Assembly (NCBI GenBank): GCA_045590855.1
Contig: JAZNRV010000046.1
Coordinates: 1 to 12,019, forward strand
DNA: 12,019 nt
Source: RGIG3009 sp045590855
GTDB taxonomy: Bacteria; Bacillota; Clostridia; Oscillospirales; Acutalibacteraceae
Direction of reading: 5' to 3'
Numbering within the stretch: position 1 is the first letter of the stretch; each line of letters begins with the position of its first letter. A program made the translations under genes and the position numbers. The notes under the pieces are model-generated. The model searched no databases, was not told the origin of the DNA, and was given only the letters and a program-made list of their open reading frames with translations. Shown here piece by piece: positions 6,369-12,019 of this stretch.

Positions 6369-7505
6369 TTATCCGTTAAACGCATCTTTTACTTTATCAA
6401 AAAAACTTTTCCGCCGTTGGTAGTTTTTGTCGCCCAAAGATTCCTCAAACGCTTGCAGCAATTCTTTTTGTTTGCCGGTTAAGTTTTTGGGCACTTCCAC
6501 CGTGATACGGGCAATCAAATCCCCGTTTCCGCGACCGTTTAAGTACGGTACACCTTTTCCTTTTAACCGAATAATGTCGCCCGGTTGCGTACCTTCTTTT
6601 ATGGTATACGGCACCTTGCCATCAAGCGTGGGCACTTGAATTTCCGCACCCAACGCCAACTGCGAAAACGTAAGCGGTAATTCGCAAAGCAAATCATAAC
6701 CGTCACGCTCAAAAATGGGATGAGGACGTACGGCGATTTGCAATTCCAAATCACCGGCAGGACCGCCGTTGATACCGGCATTCCCTTTTCCGCGAACGGT
6801 AAGTACTTGCCCGTCGTTGATACCGGCAGGAATGTTCACCCCTACCGTGGAAGCCACACGCACTTGTCCCACACCGTTACAATCCGAGCACGGTTTTTCA
6901 ATGATTTTTCCTTTACCGTGACACCGTGAACAAACACTTTGTGTTTGAATAACGCCAAACGGTGTGCGTTGTTGGCGTGCTTCTTGTCCTGTTCCGTGAC
7001 AAATGGGACACGTCGAAGCAGAAGTCCCCTTTGCCGCGCCGGAACCGCCACAGGTACGGCAAGTTTCCACCACGCGAACAGACACCTGCTTTTTGCATCC
7101 TTTTGCCGCTTCTTCAAAAGAAATAACCACGTTGGCAGCAACGTCGCTTCCTTGACGCGGGGCGTTAGGATTGGCACGGCGTCCGCCGCCGCCAAAGAAC
7201 GACGAAAAAATATCACCAAAATCAAAATCTTGTGCACCCCAACCGCCATAGCCGCCACCGGCACCAAAGTTCGGGTCGGTGCCCGCATGACCAAACTGGT
7301 CATAACGCGCCCGCTTTTGCGAATCGGACAACACCTCGTACGCTTCGTTAACTTCTTTGAACTTTGCCTCGGCATCCTTGTCGCCCGGATGCAAGTCGGG
7401 ATGATATTTTTTTGCCATCTGCCGATAGGCTTTTTTTATTTCATCCTCGGCGGCACCTTTTTGCACGCCAAGCACTTCATAATAATCACGTTTATCCGCT
7501 GCCAT
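6369..7505 (-). CDS. dnaJ: Chaperone DnaJ (Hsp40, type I)
   Basis: A full-length 378-residue class A J-domain co-chaperone that delivers unfolded clients to DnaK and stimulates its ATPase. The N-terminal J domain (about 6-70) carries the essential HPD motif at 35-37. A Gly/Phe-rich linker spans about 80-110. The zinc-binding domain has four CxxCxGxG repeats, with cysteine pairs C149/C152, C166/C169, C192/C195 and C206/C209. The C-terminal peptide-binding beta domains run to about 345. Nothing essential is missing. The ATG at 7505 has GAGAGG 5 bases upstream. It is the last gene of the hrcA-grpE-dnaK-dnaJ operon and is separated from dnaK by 69 bases that contain a strong stem-loop. Confidence 0.98.
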   Translation of the reverse strand: MAADKRDYYEVLGVQKGAAEDEIKKAYRQMAKKYHPDLHPGDKDAEAKFKEVNEAYEVLSDSQKRARYDQFGHAGTDPNFGAGGGYGGWGAQDFDFGDIFSSFFGGGGRRANPNAPRQGSDVAANVVISFEEAAKGCKKQVSVRVVETCRTCGGSGAAKGTSASTCPICHGTGQEARQQRTPFGVIQTQSVCSRCHGKGKIIEKPCSDCNGVGQVRVASTVGVNIPAGINDGQVLTVRGKGNAGINGGPAGDLELQIAVRPHPIFERDGYDLLCELPLTFSQLALGAEIQVPTLDGKVPYTIKEGTQPGDIIRLKGKGVPYLNGRGNGDLIARITVEVPKNLTGKQKELLQAFEESLGDKNYQRRKSFFDKVKDAFNG

Positions 7506-7533
7506 ACGAACCTCTCCCCCGTTGTTACACGGG

Positions 7534-7566
7534 AAAAGTCAGTCGGGAAAACCCCGACCGACTTTT
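7534..7566 (-). other. Intercistronic stem-loop between dnaK and dnaJ
   Basis: A 14-bp stem (7534-7547 with 7553-7566) has a 5-base loop. The one non-Watson-Crick pair is G-U in the minus-strand RNA and A-C in the plus-strand RNA, which suggests it works in the operon mRNA. On the minus strand the stem ends in four T then CCC, so it is a weak terminator at best. It could attenuate dnaJ transcription, mark a cleavage site or protect the dnaK 3' end. Confidence 0.7.
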
Positions 7567-7574
7567 TTCATAAA

Positions 7575-9395
7575 TTAGTGTACTTCGCCGTTGTAATATC
7601 CTTCACCGGCATCCGGCGGAACCGTTCCGTCCTCACCGGCAGGGACTGCACCTTGTTCGGGAGCCGCCGCTTTATAAATCTTTTCCGACACTTCGTAGAA
7701 CTTCTTCATCAGTTCTTCTTGTGCGGCTTTAATCGCTTCGTCATCTTCGCCTTTTAACGTTTCTTTCAAAGCATCGACTTTGCTTTGCAATTCGGTTTTG
7801 TCGGCTTCTTCCAACTTGTCGCCCAATTCTTCCATGGTCTTTTCGCATTGGTATACCGCTTGGTCAGCGCCGTTGCGCAATTCCACCGATTCGCGTTTTT
7901 TCTTGTCTTCTTCGGCGTATTGCTCGGCTTCTTTCACCGCTTTTTCCACGTCTTCTTTGGACATGTTGGTGTTGGAAGTAATGGTAATGTGTTGTTCTTT
8001 GCCGGTACCCAAATCTTTGGCACTTACGTTAACAATACCGTTTGCGTCAATGTCAAAAGTAACTTCAATTTGCGGCACACCGCGGCGCGCGGGAGCAATG
8101 CCGTCCAAATGGAACATACCCAAGGTTTTGTTGTCGCGAGCAAAATCACGTTCACCTTGTAACACGTGCACTTCCACCGACGGTTGATTATCTTGCGCGG
8201 TGGAGAAAATTTGAGATTTTTTGGTGGGAATGGTGGTGTTGCGTTCAATCACGCGGGTCATCACACCGCCCATGGTTTCTACACCCAAGGAAAGGGGCGT
8301 AACATCCAAAAGCAACAAACCTTTTACTTCGCCGCCCAACACACCGGCTTGCAGCGCGGCACCCATTGCCACACATTCGTCGGGGTTGATGCCTTTGAAG
8401 GGTTCTTTGCCCAAGAATTTTTGTACCGCTTCTTGCACGGCGGGAATACGGGTAGAACCACCCACCAACAACACTTTGTCAATCTCCGAAGCGGAAAGTC
8501 CGCTATCCGACAACGCCTGTTTAACAGGTTTCATGGTGGCATCTACCAAATCCGCGGTCAAGCGGTTGAATTCAGCGCGGGAAAGTGTCATGTCCAAGTG
8601 TTTCGGGCCGCTGGCATCTGCCGTGATAAACGGCAGGTTGATGCTGCTGGTCATACCGCCCGACAATTCAATTTTGGTTTTTTCGGCAGCTTCACGCAAA
8701 CGTTGTACCGCCATTTTGTCTGCCGAAAGGTCCACGCCGGTTTCTTTGCGGAAACCATCGACCATCCAGTCCACGATTTTTTGGTCAAAGTCGTCGCCGC
8801 CCAAACGGTTGTTACCGGCGGTTGCCAACACTTCTTGAACGCCGTCGCCCATTTCGATAATGGACACGTCAAATGTGCCGCCACCTAAGTCGTAAACCAT
8901 GATTTTTTGGTCTTTTTCTTTGTCAATGCCGTATGCCAACGCAGCCGCCGTCGGTTCGTTGATGATACGTTTTACTTCCAAACCGGCAATTTTACCGGCA
9001 TCTTTGGTTGCTTGACGTTGCGCATCGGTAAAATAGGCAGGAACGGTAATCACCGCTTCGGTCACGGTGTCGCCCAAATACGCTTCGGCATCTTGTTTTA
9101 ATTTGGACAAAATCATTGCGGAAATTTCTTGCGGGGTAAAATCTTTTGCATCAATCGAAACTTTGGTGGCAGAACCCATTTCGCGTTTGATGGAAGCCAC
9201 TGTGCGGTCGGGGTTGGAAACCGCTTGTTGTTTCGCTACACGACCGACAATGCGTTCGCCGTCTTTTTTAAACGCCACCACCGACGGTGTCGTACGTGCT
9301 CCTTCTGCGTTGGGAATAACCACTGCTTCGCCGCCTTCAATAACTGCTACGCAGGAGTTAGTGGTACCAAGGTCAATACCGATAATTTTTGCCAT
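7575..9395 (-). CDS. dnaK: Chaperone DnaK (Hsp70)
   Basis: A full-length 606-residue Hsp70 chaperone, the ATP-driven centre of the DnaK-DnaJ-GrpE folding system. The nucleotide-binding domain shows GIDLGTTNS (6-14), the 'VPAYFTDAQRQATKDAG' block (118-134), DLGGGTFDVSI (169-179) and LLVGGSTRIPAVQ (309-321). The hydrophobic interdomain linker LLLLDVTPLSLG is at 360-371, followed by the substrate-binding beta domain and the helical lid (about 480-575). The short spacing in the first quarter, without the roughly 23-residue insertion of proteobacterial DnaK, is the Gram-positive form. The tail, 'PPDAGEGYYNGEVH', is unlike the acidic 'DAEF'-type ending common in firmicutes. The ATG at 9395 has AGGAGG 9 bases upstream. 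It is the third gene of the CIRCE-controlled operon. Confidence 0.98.
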   Translation of the reverse strand: MAKIIGIDLGTTNSCVAVIEGGEAVVIPNAEGARTTPSVVAFKKDGERIVGRVAKQQAVSNPDRTVASIKREMGSATKVSIDAKDFTPQEISAMILSKLKQDAEAYLGDTVTEAVITVPAYFTDAQRQATKDAGKIAGLEVKRIINEPTAAALAYGIDKEKDQKIMVYDLGGGTFDVSIIEMGDGVQEVLATAGNNRLGGDDFDQKIVDWMVDGFRKETGVDLSADKMAVQRLREAAEKTKIELSGGMTSSINLPFITADASGPKHLDMTLSRAEFNRLTADLVDATMKPVKQALSDSGLSASEIDKVLLVGGSTRIPAVQEAVQKFLGKEPFKGINPDECVAMGAALQAGVLGGEVKGLLLLDVTPLSLGVETMGGVMTRVIERNTTIPTKKSQIFSTAQDNQPSVEVHVLQGERDFARDNKTLGMFHLDGIAPARRGVPQIEVTFDIDANGIVNVSAKDLGTGKEQHITITSNTNMSKEDVEKAVKEAEQYAEEDKKKRESVELRNGADQAVYQCEKTMEELGDKLEEADKTELQSKVDALKETLKGEDDEAIKAAQEELMKKFYEVSEKIYKAAAPEQGAVPAGEDGTVPPDAGEGYYNGEVH

Positions 9396-9464
9396 TGTTG
9401 TTTTCCTCCTAAAAATGTGTTTGTATTTATCGAATTATCGCAACTGCGGTAATATCAAGCCTTT

Positions 9465-9986
9465 TTAATTTGCCACTTTTACCATGGCGGGACGCAACAC
9501 CCGTGCGCCCAAAGCATATCCTTTTTGATACACTTCGGTAACCGTTTCCGGCTCGACGCCATCGGCATCTTCACGCATGACGGCTTGGTGTTTTTCGGGG
9601 TTAAACACCTCGCCATGCGCGGGAATAACTTCCAGCCCTAACGTTTTGAGCGTTTCTTGTGTTTGATTAAGCACCATTTCGACCCCTTTTTTGTAATCGG
9701 TTCCCTCAGGTGCTTCCACCGCACGTTCCAAATTGTCAATCACCGGCAACAGTGCTTTTAGCACTTCGGCTTTGACAAACGAACCCAACTGTTCTTTTTC
9801 TTGGTCGGTGCGCCGCTTATAGTTGGCATATTCCGCCAACACACGCTGATATTGGTCTTGCGTTTGCGTCAGTTGTTGTTGCAAGTCTGCCACTTGATTG
9901 TTGACAGTTTCCTCTGCGTTATTCGTTTCGGTCTGAGGTGCTTCTTCCACAACCTCTTGGACCCCTTCTTTTTTTTCTTCTTCCAC
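9465..9986 (-). CDS. grpE: Nucleotide exchange factor GrpE
   Basis: A 173-residue GrpE, the dimeric factor that releases ADP from DnaK and acts as a thermosensor. It has an acidic, low-complexity N-terminus (1-30) and a coiled-coil helix (about 31-75, with 'EYANYKRRTDQEKEQL'). The four-helix segment 'LLPVIDNLERAV' (79-90) and the C-terminal beta domain 'FNPEKHQAVM' (128-137) to 'YQKGYALGARVLRPAMVKV' (153-171) follow. The length is normal. The start is GTG at 9986, with AAGGAGG 8 bases upstream. It lies only 19 bases after hrcA, so translation is probably coupled, and 69 bases before dnaK. A run of eight A near codons 4-8 of the coding strand could allow polymerase slippage, but the frame is intact. 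Confidence 0.97.
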   Translation of the reverse strand: MEEEKKEGVQEVVEEAPQTETNNAEETVNNQVADLQQQLTQTQDQYQRVLAEYANYKRRTDQEKEQLGSFVKAEVLKALLPVIDNLERAVEAPEGTDYKKGVEMVLNQTQETLKTLGLEVIPAHGEVFNPEKHQAVMREDADGVEPETVTEVYQKGYALGARVLRPAMVKVAN

Positions 9987-10005
9987 AAAGAATACCTCCT
10001 TGCTT

Positions 10006-11034
10006 TTATTCTTCAGCCAGCCGACTCAACAAACGGCCAACGGATTGTGCCACGTATTGTAAACGGGGTATCGCCCTTGCATAATCCATGCGCACAGGGC
10101 CAATCAGCCCCAACGACCCGCTGTGACCATCGCCGACGGCATACCGCGTCATGATAATACAAGAACCCGCCAGTTCCGGCAACGAACTTTCGCTTCCCAG
10201 CACCACACGCACACCCTCGGGATGGGCTGCTAACATACCGGACAACCATTCCCGCTGGGATAAAAAGCCCAACAGCGAACGCGCTCGGTCCAGTGGGTAA
10301 TCGGGGTGTTGCAACAAGTTCCATTCCCCCGCCAAACGTACCTCGGCTTGTGCCATTTCCTCTACCAAGTCGGCAAAGGCCGTAATAACGGGAGCATACG
10401 AAAGTGCTTCGTTCCCCAATCGTACAAACACGGCTTGCATTTGCGCGGTACCAACCATGGACAACGCACAACCGACAAACTCTGTGTTGAGCGTTTGAGC
10501 AATACGGCATAACGCCTCGCTGTCACACTCCACACCTAATCGACAAACACGACTGCGAACACCGCCGTTGTCTGTCATGAGCAGCACCGCCACGGTATGC
10601 GAACCCGCTGCCAGCACTTCCACTCGGCGAACACACGCTTGTTTTTGGTTCGGTGTTGCCGCTAACGCCGCCACACCGGTAGACTCCGCCAACAACCCCG
10701 AGGCTTGCTCCATCAAACGGTCAGGGTCGCCCGCTACCGAAGCCAAGGCATCATCCACTTCCCGTTTGTTGTCTTCCGTAAGCGGCGAGCAAGACATTAA
10801 TCGGTCAATATACAACCGAAAAGCCTTGGCGGTGGGAATCCGCCCCGCCGAGGTGTGCGGCTGCTCCAAAAAACCCGCCGCCGCAAGTTCGGCCATGTCG
10901 TTGCGAATCGTGGCAGAGGAAACCGCTTGTTCCAACGCTTCAACCAACGCTTTGGAACCAATCGGCTCACCGGTGCGAATATATGCCGCCACAATAGCCG
11001 AAACAATTTGCTGTTTACGCGCACCCAAATCCAT
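10006..11034 (-). CDS. hrcA: Heat-inducible transcription repressor HrcA
   Basis: A 342-residue HrcA, the repressor of class I heat-shock genes that binds CIRCE and depends on GroEL for activity. The N-terminal winged helix-turn-helix (about 1-75) has 'AAYIRTGEPIGSKAL' (16-30), 'VSSATIRNDMAELAAAGFLEQ' (38-58) and 'PHTSAGRIP' (59-67). A GAF-like and inserted dimerisation region follows, ending with 'GPVRMDYARAIPRLQYV', the conserved C-terminal block. I choose the ATG at 11034 because AAGGA lies about 9 bases upstream and homologues begin close to this point. A GTG at 11040 would add two residues but sits too close to the ribosome binding site. It is the first gene of the operon and is controlled by the CIRCE in its own leader. 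Confidence 0.97.
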   Translation of the reverse strand: MDLGARKQQIVSAIVAAYIRTGEPIGSKALVEALEQAVSSATIRNDMAELAAAGFLEQPHTSAGRIPTAKAFRLYIDRLMSCSPLTEDNKREVDDALASVAGDPDRLMEQASGLLAESTGVAALAATPNQKQACVRRVEVLAAGSHTVAVLLMTDNGGVRSRVCRLGVECDSEALCRIAQTLNTEFVGCALSMVGTAQMQAVFVRLGNEALSYAPVITAFADLVEEMAQAEVRLAGEWNLLQHPDYPLDRARSLLGFLSQREWLSGMLAAHPEGVRVVLGSESSLPELAGSCIIMTRYAVGDGHSGSLGLIGPVRMDYARAIPRLQYVAQSVGRLLSRLAEE

Positions 11035-11059
11035 TGCCACACATCCTTTCTTTTTACCG

Positions 11060-11086
11060 TTAGCACTCTTTTCGTTCGAGTGCTAA
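11060..11086 (-). promoter_or_regulatory. CIRCE operator (HrcA binding site)
   Basis: A perfect consensus CIRCE: TTAGCACTC, nine bases, GAGTGCTAA. It lies 26 bases upstream of the hrcA start, within the first bases of the predicted transcript. HrcA bound here would block the whole hrcA-grpE-dnaK-dnaJ operon. The same arms in the mRNA can form a stem. Confidence 0.98.
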
Positions 11087-11095
11087 CCCTTCTAT

Positions 11096-11124
11096 ACTTT
11101 ACCATTCCCCGTGCCGTCTGTCAA
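11096..11124 (-). promoter_or_regulatory. Promoter of the hrcA-grpE-dnaK-dnaJ operon
   Basis: On the minus strand a perfect TTGACA (11119-11124) and TAAAGT (11096-11101) are separated by 17 bases. The predicted start near 11089 lies about 3 bases before the CIRCE, the usual arrangement. The -10 box matches the consensus at four of six positions; another TATAGA (11091-11096) is too far from the -35. Confidence 0.65.
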
Positions 11125-11178
11125 TATGTTATTTGTAAATGTTTTGTAAATCTGCCACATTTTTCTGCGCTTCTTTGC

Positions 11179-11208
11179 TTGACAAGTATTTGCGGCTGTG
11201 TATATAAT
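11179..11208 (+). promoter_or_regulatory. Strong sigma-A-like promoter of the 84-residue protein gene
   Basis: TTGACA (11179-11184) and TATAAT (11203-11208) are both perfect hexamers, 18 bases apart. An overlapping TATATA at 11201-11206 gives 16-base spacing. Transcription would begin near 11215 and give a leader of about 40 bases. The promoter covers the in-frame upstream ATG at 11198, which rules that ATG out as a start. Confidence 0.8.
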
Positions 11209-11254
11209 AAAAATACTATTGAATATGCTGATTTTTAAGACAAGGAGTATTACT

Positions 11255-11509
11255 ATGGCTGATTTACAGATTCATAATTTTGACTTTAACAAACTCATCG
11301 AGTTTGCCTCCTCCGCCAAAGGTGAAGTGTTTTTGAACACCCCCGATGGTGACGTTTTGAATTTAAAAAGTCGTTTGACGCAGTTGTTGGCGCTTTCGAG
11401 CGCGGTGGACTGGGGTCACATTGGCGAAGCGACCATCACTTGCACCGACCCCGAGGATGAAACCCATTTGTTCCGCCTTAACTTGTATGGAACACCCGAA
11501 GAAAAATAA
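11255..11509 (+). CDS. Uncharacterised 84-residue protein
   Basis: I do not recognise this gene. It encodes a small, soluble, acidic 84-residue protein with no signal peptide or membrane segment. It begins 'MADLQIHNFDFNKLIEFASS', continues with a likely beta hairpin 'EVFLNTPDGDVLNL' (24-37), a helix 'SRLTQLLALSSAV', and a C-terminal strand pair around 'GEATITCTDPEDETHLFRLNLYG'. The first 45 residues (helix, then strand-turn-strand with a glycine) faintly recall the Phd/YefM antitoxin fold, but no toxin gene is next to it and this is speculation. The ATG at 11255 has AAGGAG 8 bases upstream. It has its own near-consensus promoter and is followed by a terminator, so it is a single-gene unit, divergent from hrcA and convergent with radA. 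It looks like a real, well-expressed gene. Confidence 0.8.
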   Translation: MADLQIHNFDFNKLIEFASSAKGEVFLNTPDGDVLNLKSRLTQLLALSSAVDWGHIGEATITCTDPEDETHLFRLNLYGTPEEK

Positions 11510-11526
11510 AAAAACAAAAAGCCCGC

Positions 11527-11556
11527 CGAAGATTTGCAAATCTTCGTCTGTTTTTT
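11527..11556. terminator. Bidirectional terminator between the small gene and radA
   Basis: An 8-bp stem CGAAGATT (11527-11534) and AATCTTCG (11539-11546) encloses the loop TGCA. On the plus strand GTCTG and six T follow; on the minus strand GGCGGGC and then T-rich sequence (TTTTTGTTTTTTTA) follow. The plus-strand T run overlaps the radA stop codon (11555-11557). Confidence 0.75.
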
Positions 11557-12013
11557 ATATCCATTCGTAGGCTTCTCGCACCGTTGCGGCACCAACCACT
11601 TCGATGTTGTAACTGCCGGTAAGGTTTTTCATTGTCTGCATCGGTACAATCACACGGGTAAATCCCAATCGCGCCGCCTCGGCAATGCGTTGTTCGGCAC
11701 CCGATACCGCACGGAGCTCTCCCGCCAGACCAATTTCGCCAAACGCTACCACGCCTTCGCCTATCGGCTTGTCTTTCACACTGGAAATCAGCGCCAAGGC
11801 CACCGGCAAATCTGCCGCCGGCTCGGTCAACCGTAATCCGCCCACCACGTTTAGGTAGGCATCCAAGTTCGAAAAGAAGAATCCCGCGCGTTTTTCCAAC
11901 ACCGCCAACAGTAACGCCAAACGGTTGTTATCAAACCCCGTGGACATACGCCGCGGATTTCCAAAACCGGTGGGTGACACCAAACCTTGTACCAAGTCGT
12001 AGGCCAAGCGGTC
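11555..12013 (-). CDS. radA: RadA (Sms) DNA repair protein, C-terminal part, 5' end missing
   Basis: The last roughly 150 residues of RadA, a hexameric helicase-like ATPase that aids branch migration in homologous recombination. This is the C-terminal Lon-protease-like domain. 'LVSPTGFGNPRRMSTGFDNNRL' is the hallmark stretch, followed by 'AVLEKRAGFFFSNLDAYLNVVGG', 'EPAADLPVALALISS', 'FGEIGLAGELRAV' and 'EQRIAEAARLGFTRVIVP'. The N-terminal zinc finger, the Walker A motif and KNRFG lie outside the window. The open frame meets a TAA at 12014-12016, where homologues continue without a stop, so either the gene is broken or the sequence near the window edge carries an error. The codons just inside the edge (TTG at 12005-12007) are internal, not a start. 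Confidence 0.88.
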   Translation of the reverse strand, partial: DRLAYDLVQGLVSPTGFGNPRRMSTGFDNNRLALLLAVLEKRAGFFFSNLDAYLNVVGGLRLTEPAADLPVALALISSVKDKPIGEGVVAFGEIGLAGELRAVSGAEQRIAEAARLGFTRVIVPMQTMKNLTGSYNIEVVGAATVREAYEWI

Positions 12014-12019
12014 TTAGGA

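Noticed and set aside
6939..7757. A 272-codon plus-strand frame spanning the dnaJ/dnaK junction
   Set aside because: It overlaps two essential genes and the intercistronic hairpin, and its translation has no protein-like features.
8166..8888. Long plus-strand open frames opposite dnaK (up to 240 codons), and others at 7785-8187 and 8221-8838
   Set aside because: They are antisense to a highly conserved dnaK, carry no recognisable protein pattern or ribosome binding site, and are the usual shadow of codon bias in that gene.
9410..9464. Imperfect stem and possible internal promoter between grpE and dnaK
   Set aside because: The stem is interrupted and no -35/-10 pair has acceptable spacing; the gap is short and the operon reads through.
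11040..11086. A second regulatory element besides CIRCE in the hrcA leader
   Set aside because: The only clear element is the CIRCE itself; the remaining bases are a short leader with the ribosome binding site.
11198..11254. Upstream ATG start (11198) for the 84-residue protein
   Set aside because: It lies within the -10 region of the promoter, has no ribosome binding site, and would place the start before the transcript begins.

Overview
The window (12,019 bases, moderate GC) looks like chromosomal DNA from a Firmicute, most likely a clostridial lineage. The evidence is the gene order hrcA-grpE-dnaK-dnaJ behind a perfect CIRCE operator, a DnaK without the N-terminal-half insertion typical of proteobacterial DnaK, strong AAGGAGG-type ribosome binding sites, sigma-A-like promoters, and a clostridial-style Mrp protein with an N-terminal cysteine cluster. 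Species cannot be told from the sequence alone.

Layout. Bases 68-3090 (minus strand): a small phosphoglycosyltransferase-type sugar transferase, an Mrp/ApbC Fe-S P-loop ATPase, an intrinsic terminator, then a MATE-family exporter with its own promoter. Bases 3091-3402 are an AT-rich divergent intergenic region. Bases 3403-5130 (plus strand): a second, paralogous sugar transferase and a duplicated P-loop ATPase whose Shine-Dalgarno sequence lies inside the terminator hairpin of the gene before it. A 17-bp bidirectional terminator separates these from a convergent AI-2E-family membrane protein (5174-6310). Bases 6369-11034 (minus strand) are the complete class I heat-shock operon hrcA-grpE-dnaK-dnaJ, with a promoter and CIRCE at 11060-11124. 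Bases 11255-11509 (plus strand) encode an 84-residue protein I do not recognise, with a near-consensus promoter. The window ends inside the 3' part of radA (minus strand), which carries an in-frame stop almost at the window edge.

How the genes work together. HrcA represses its own operon through CIRCE, and GrpE, DnaK and DnaJ form the Hsp70 folding machine. A hairpin between dnaK and dnaJ may set their ratio. The two sugar transferases probably each start a lipid-linked glycan, but no other glycan genes are present. Mrp is a general Fe-S cluster carrier. The remaining genes (MATE exporter, AI-2E-family protein, duplicated ATPase, 84-residue protein) have no obvious functional link to their neighbours.

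Most of the window is ordinary housekeeping DNA. I see no CRISPR array, insertion sequence, phage gene, tRNA or rRNA, and no clear new multi-gene system. The points most worth a second look are the terminator that hides a ribosome binding site, the ATPase with a dead second half, the nearly identical 62-bp inverted segment shared by the two sugar transferases, and the unrecognised small gene beside the heat-shock operon.
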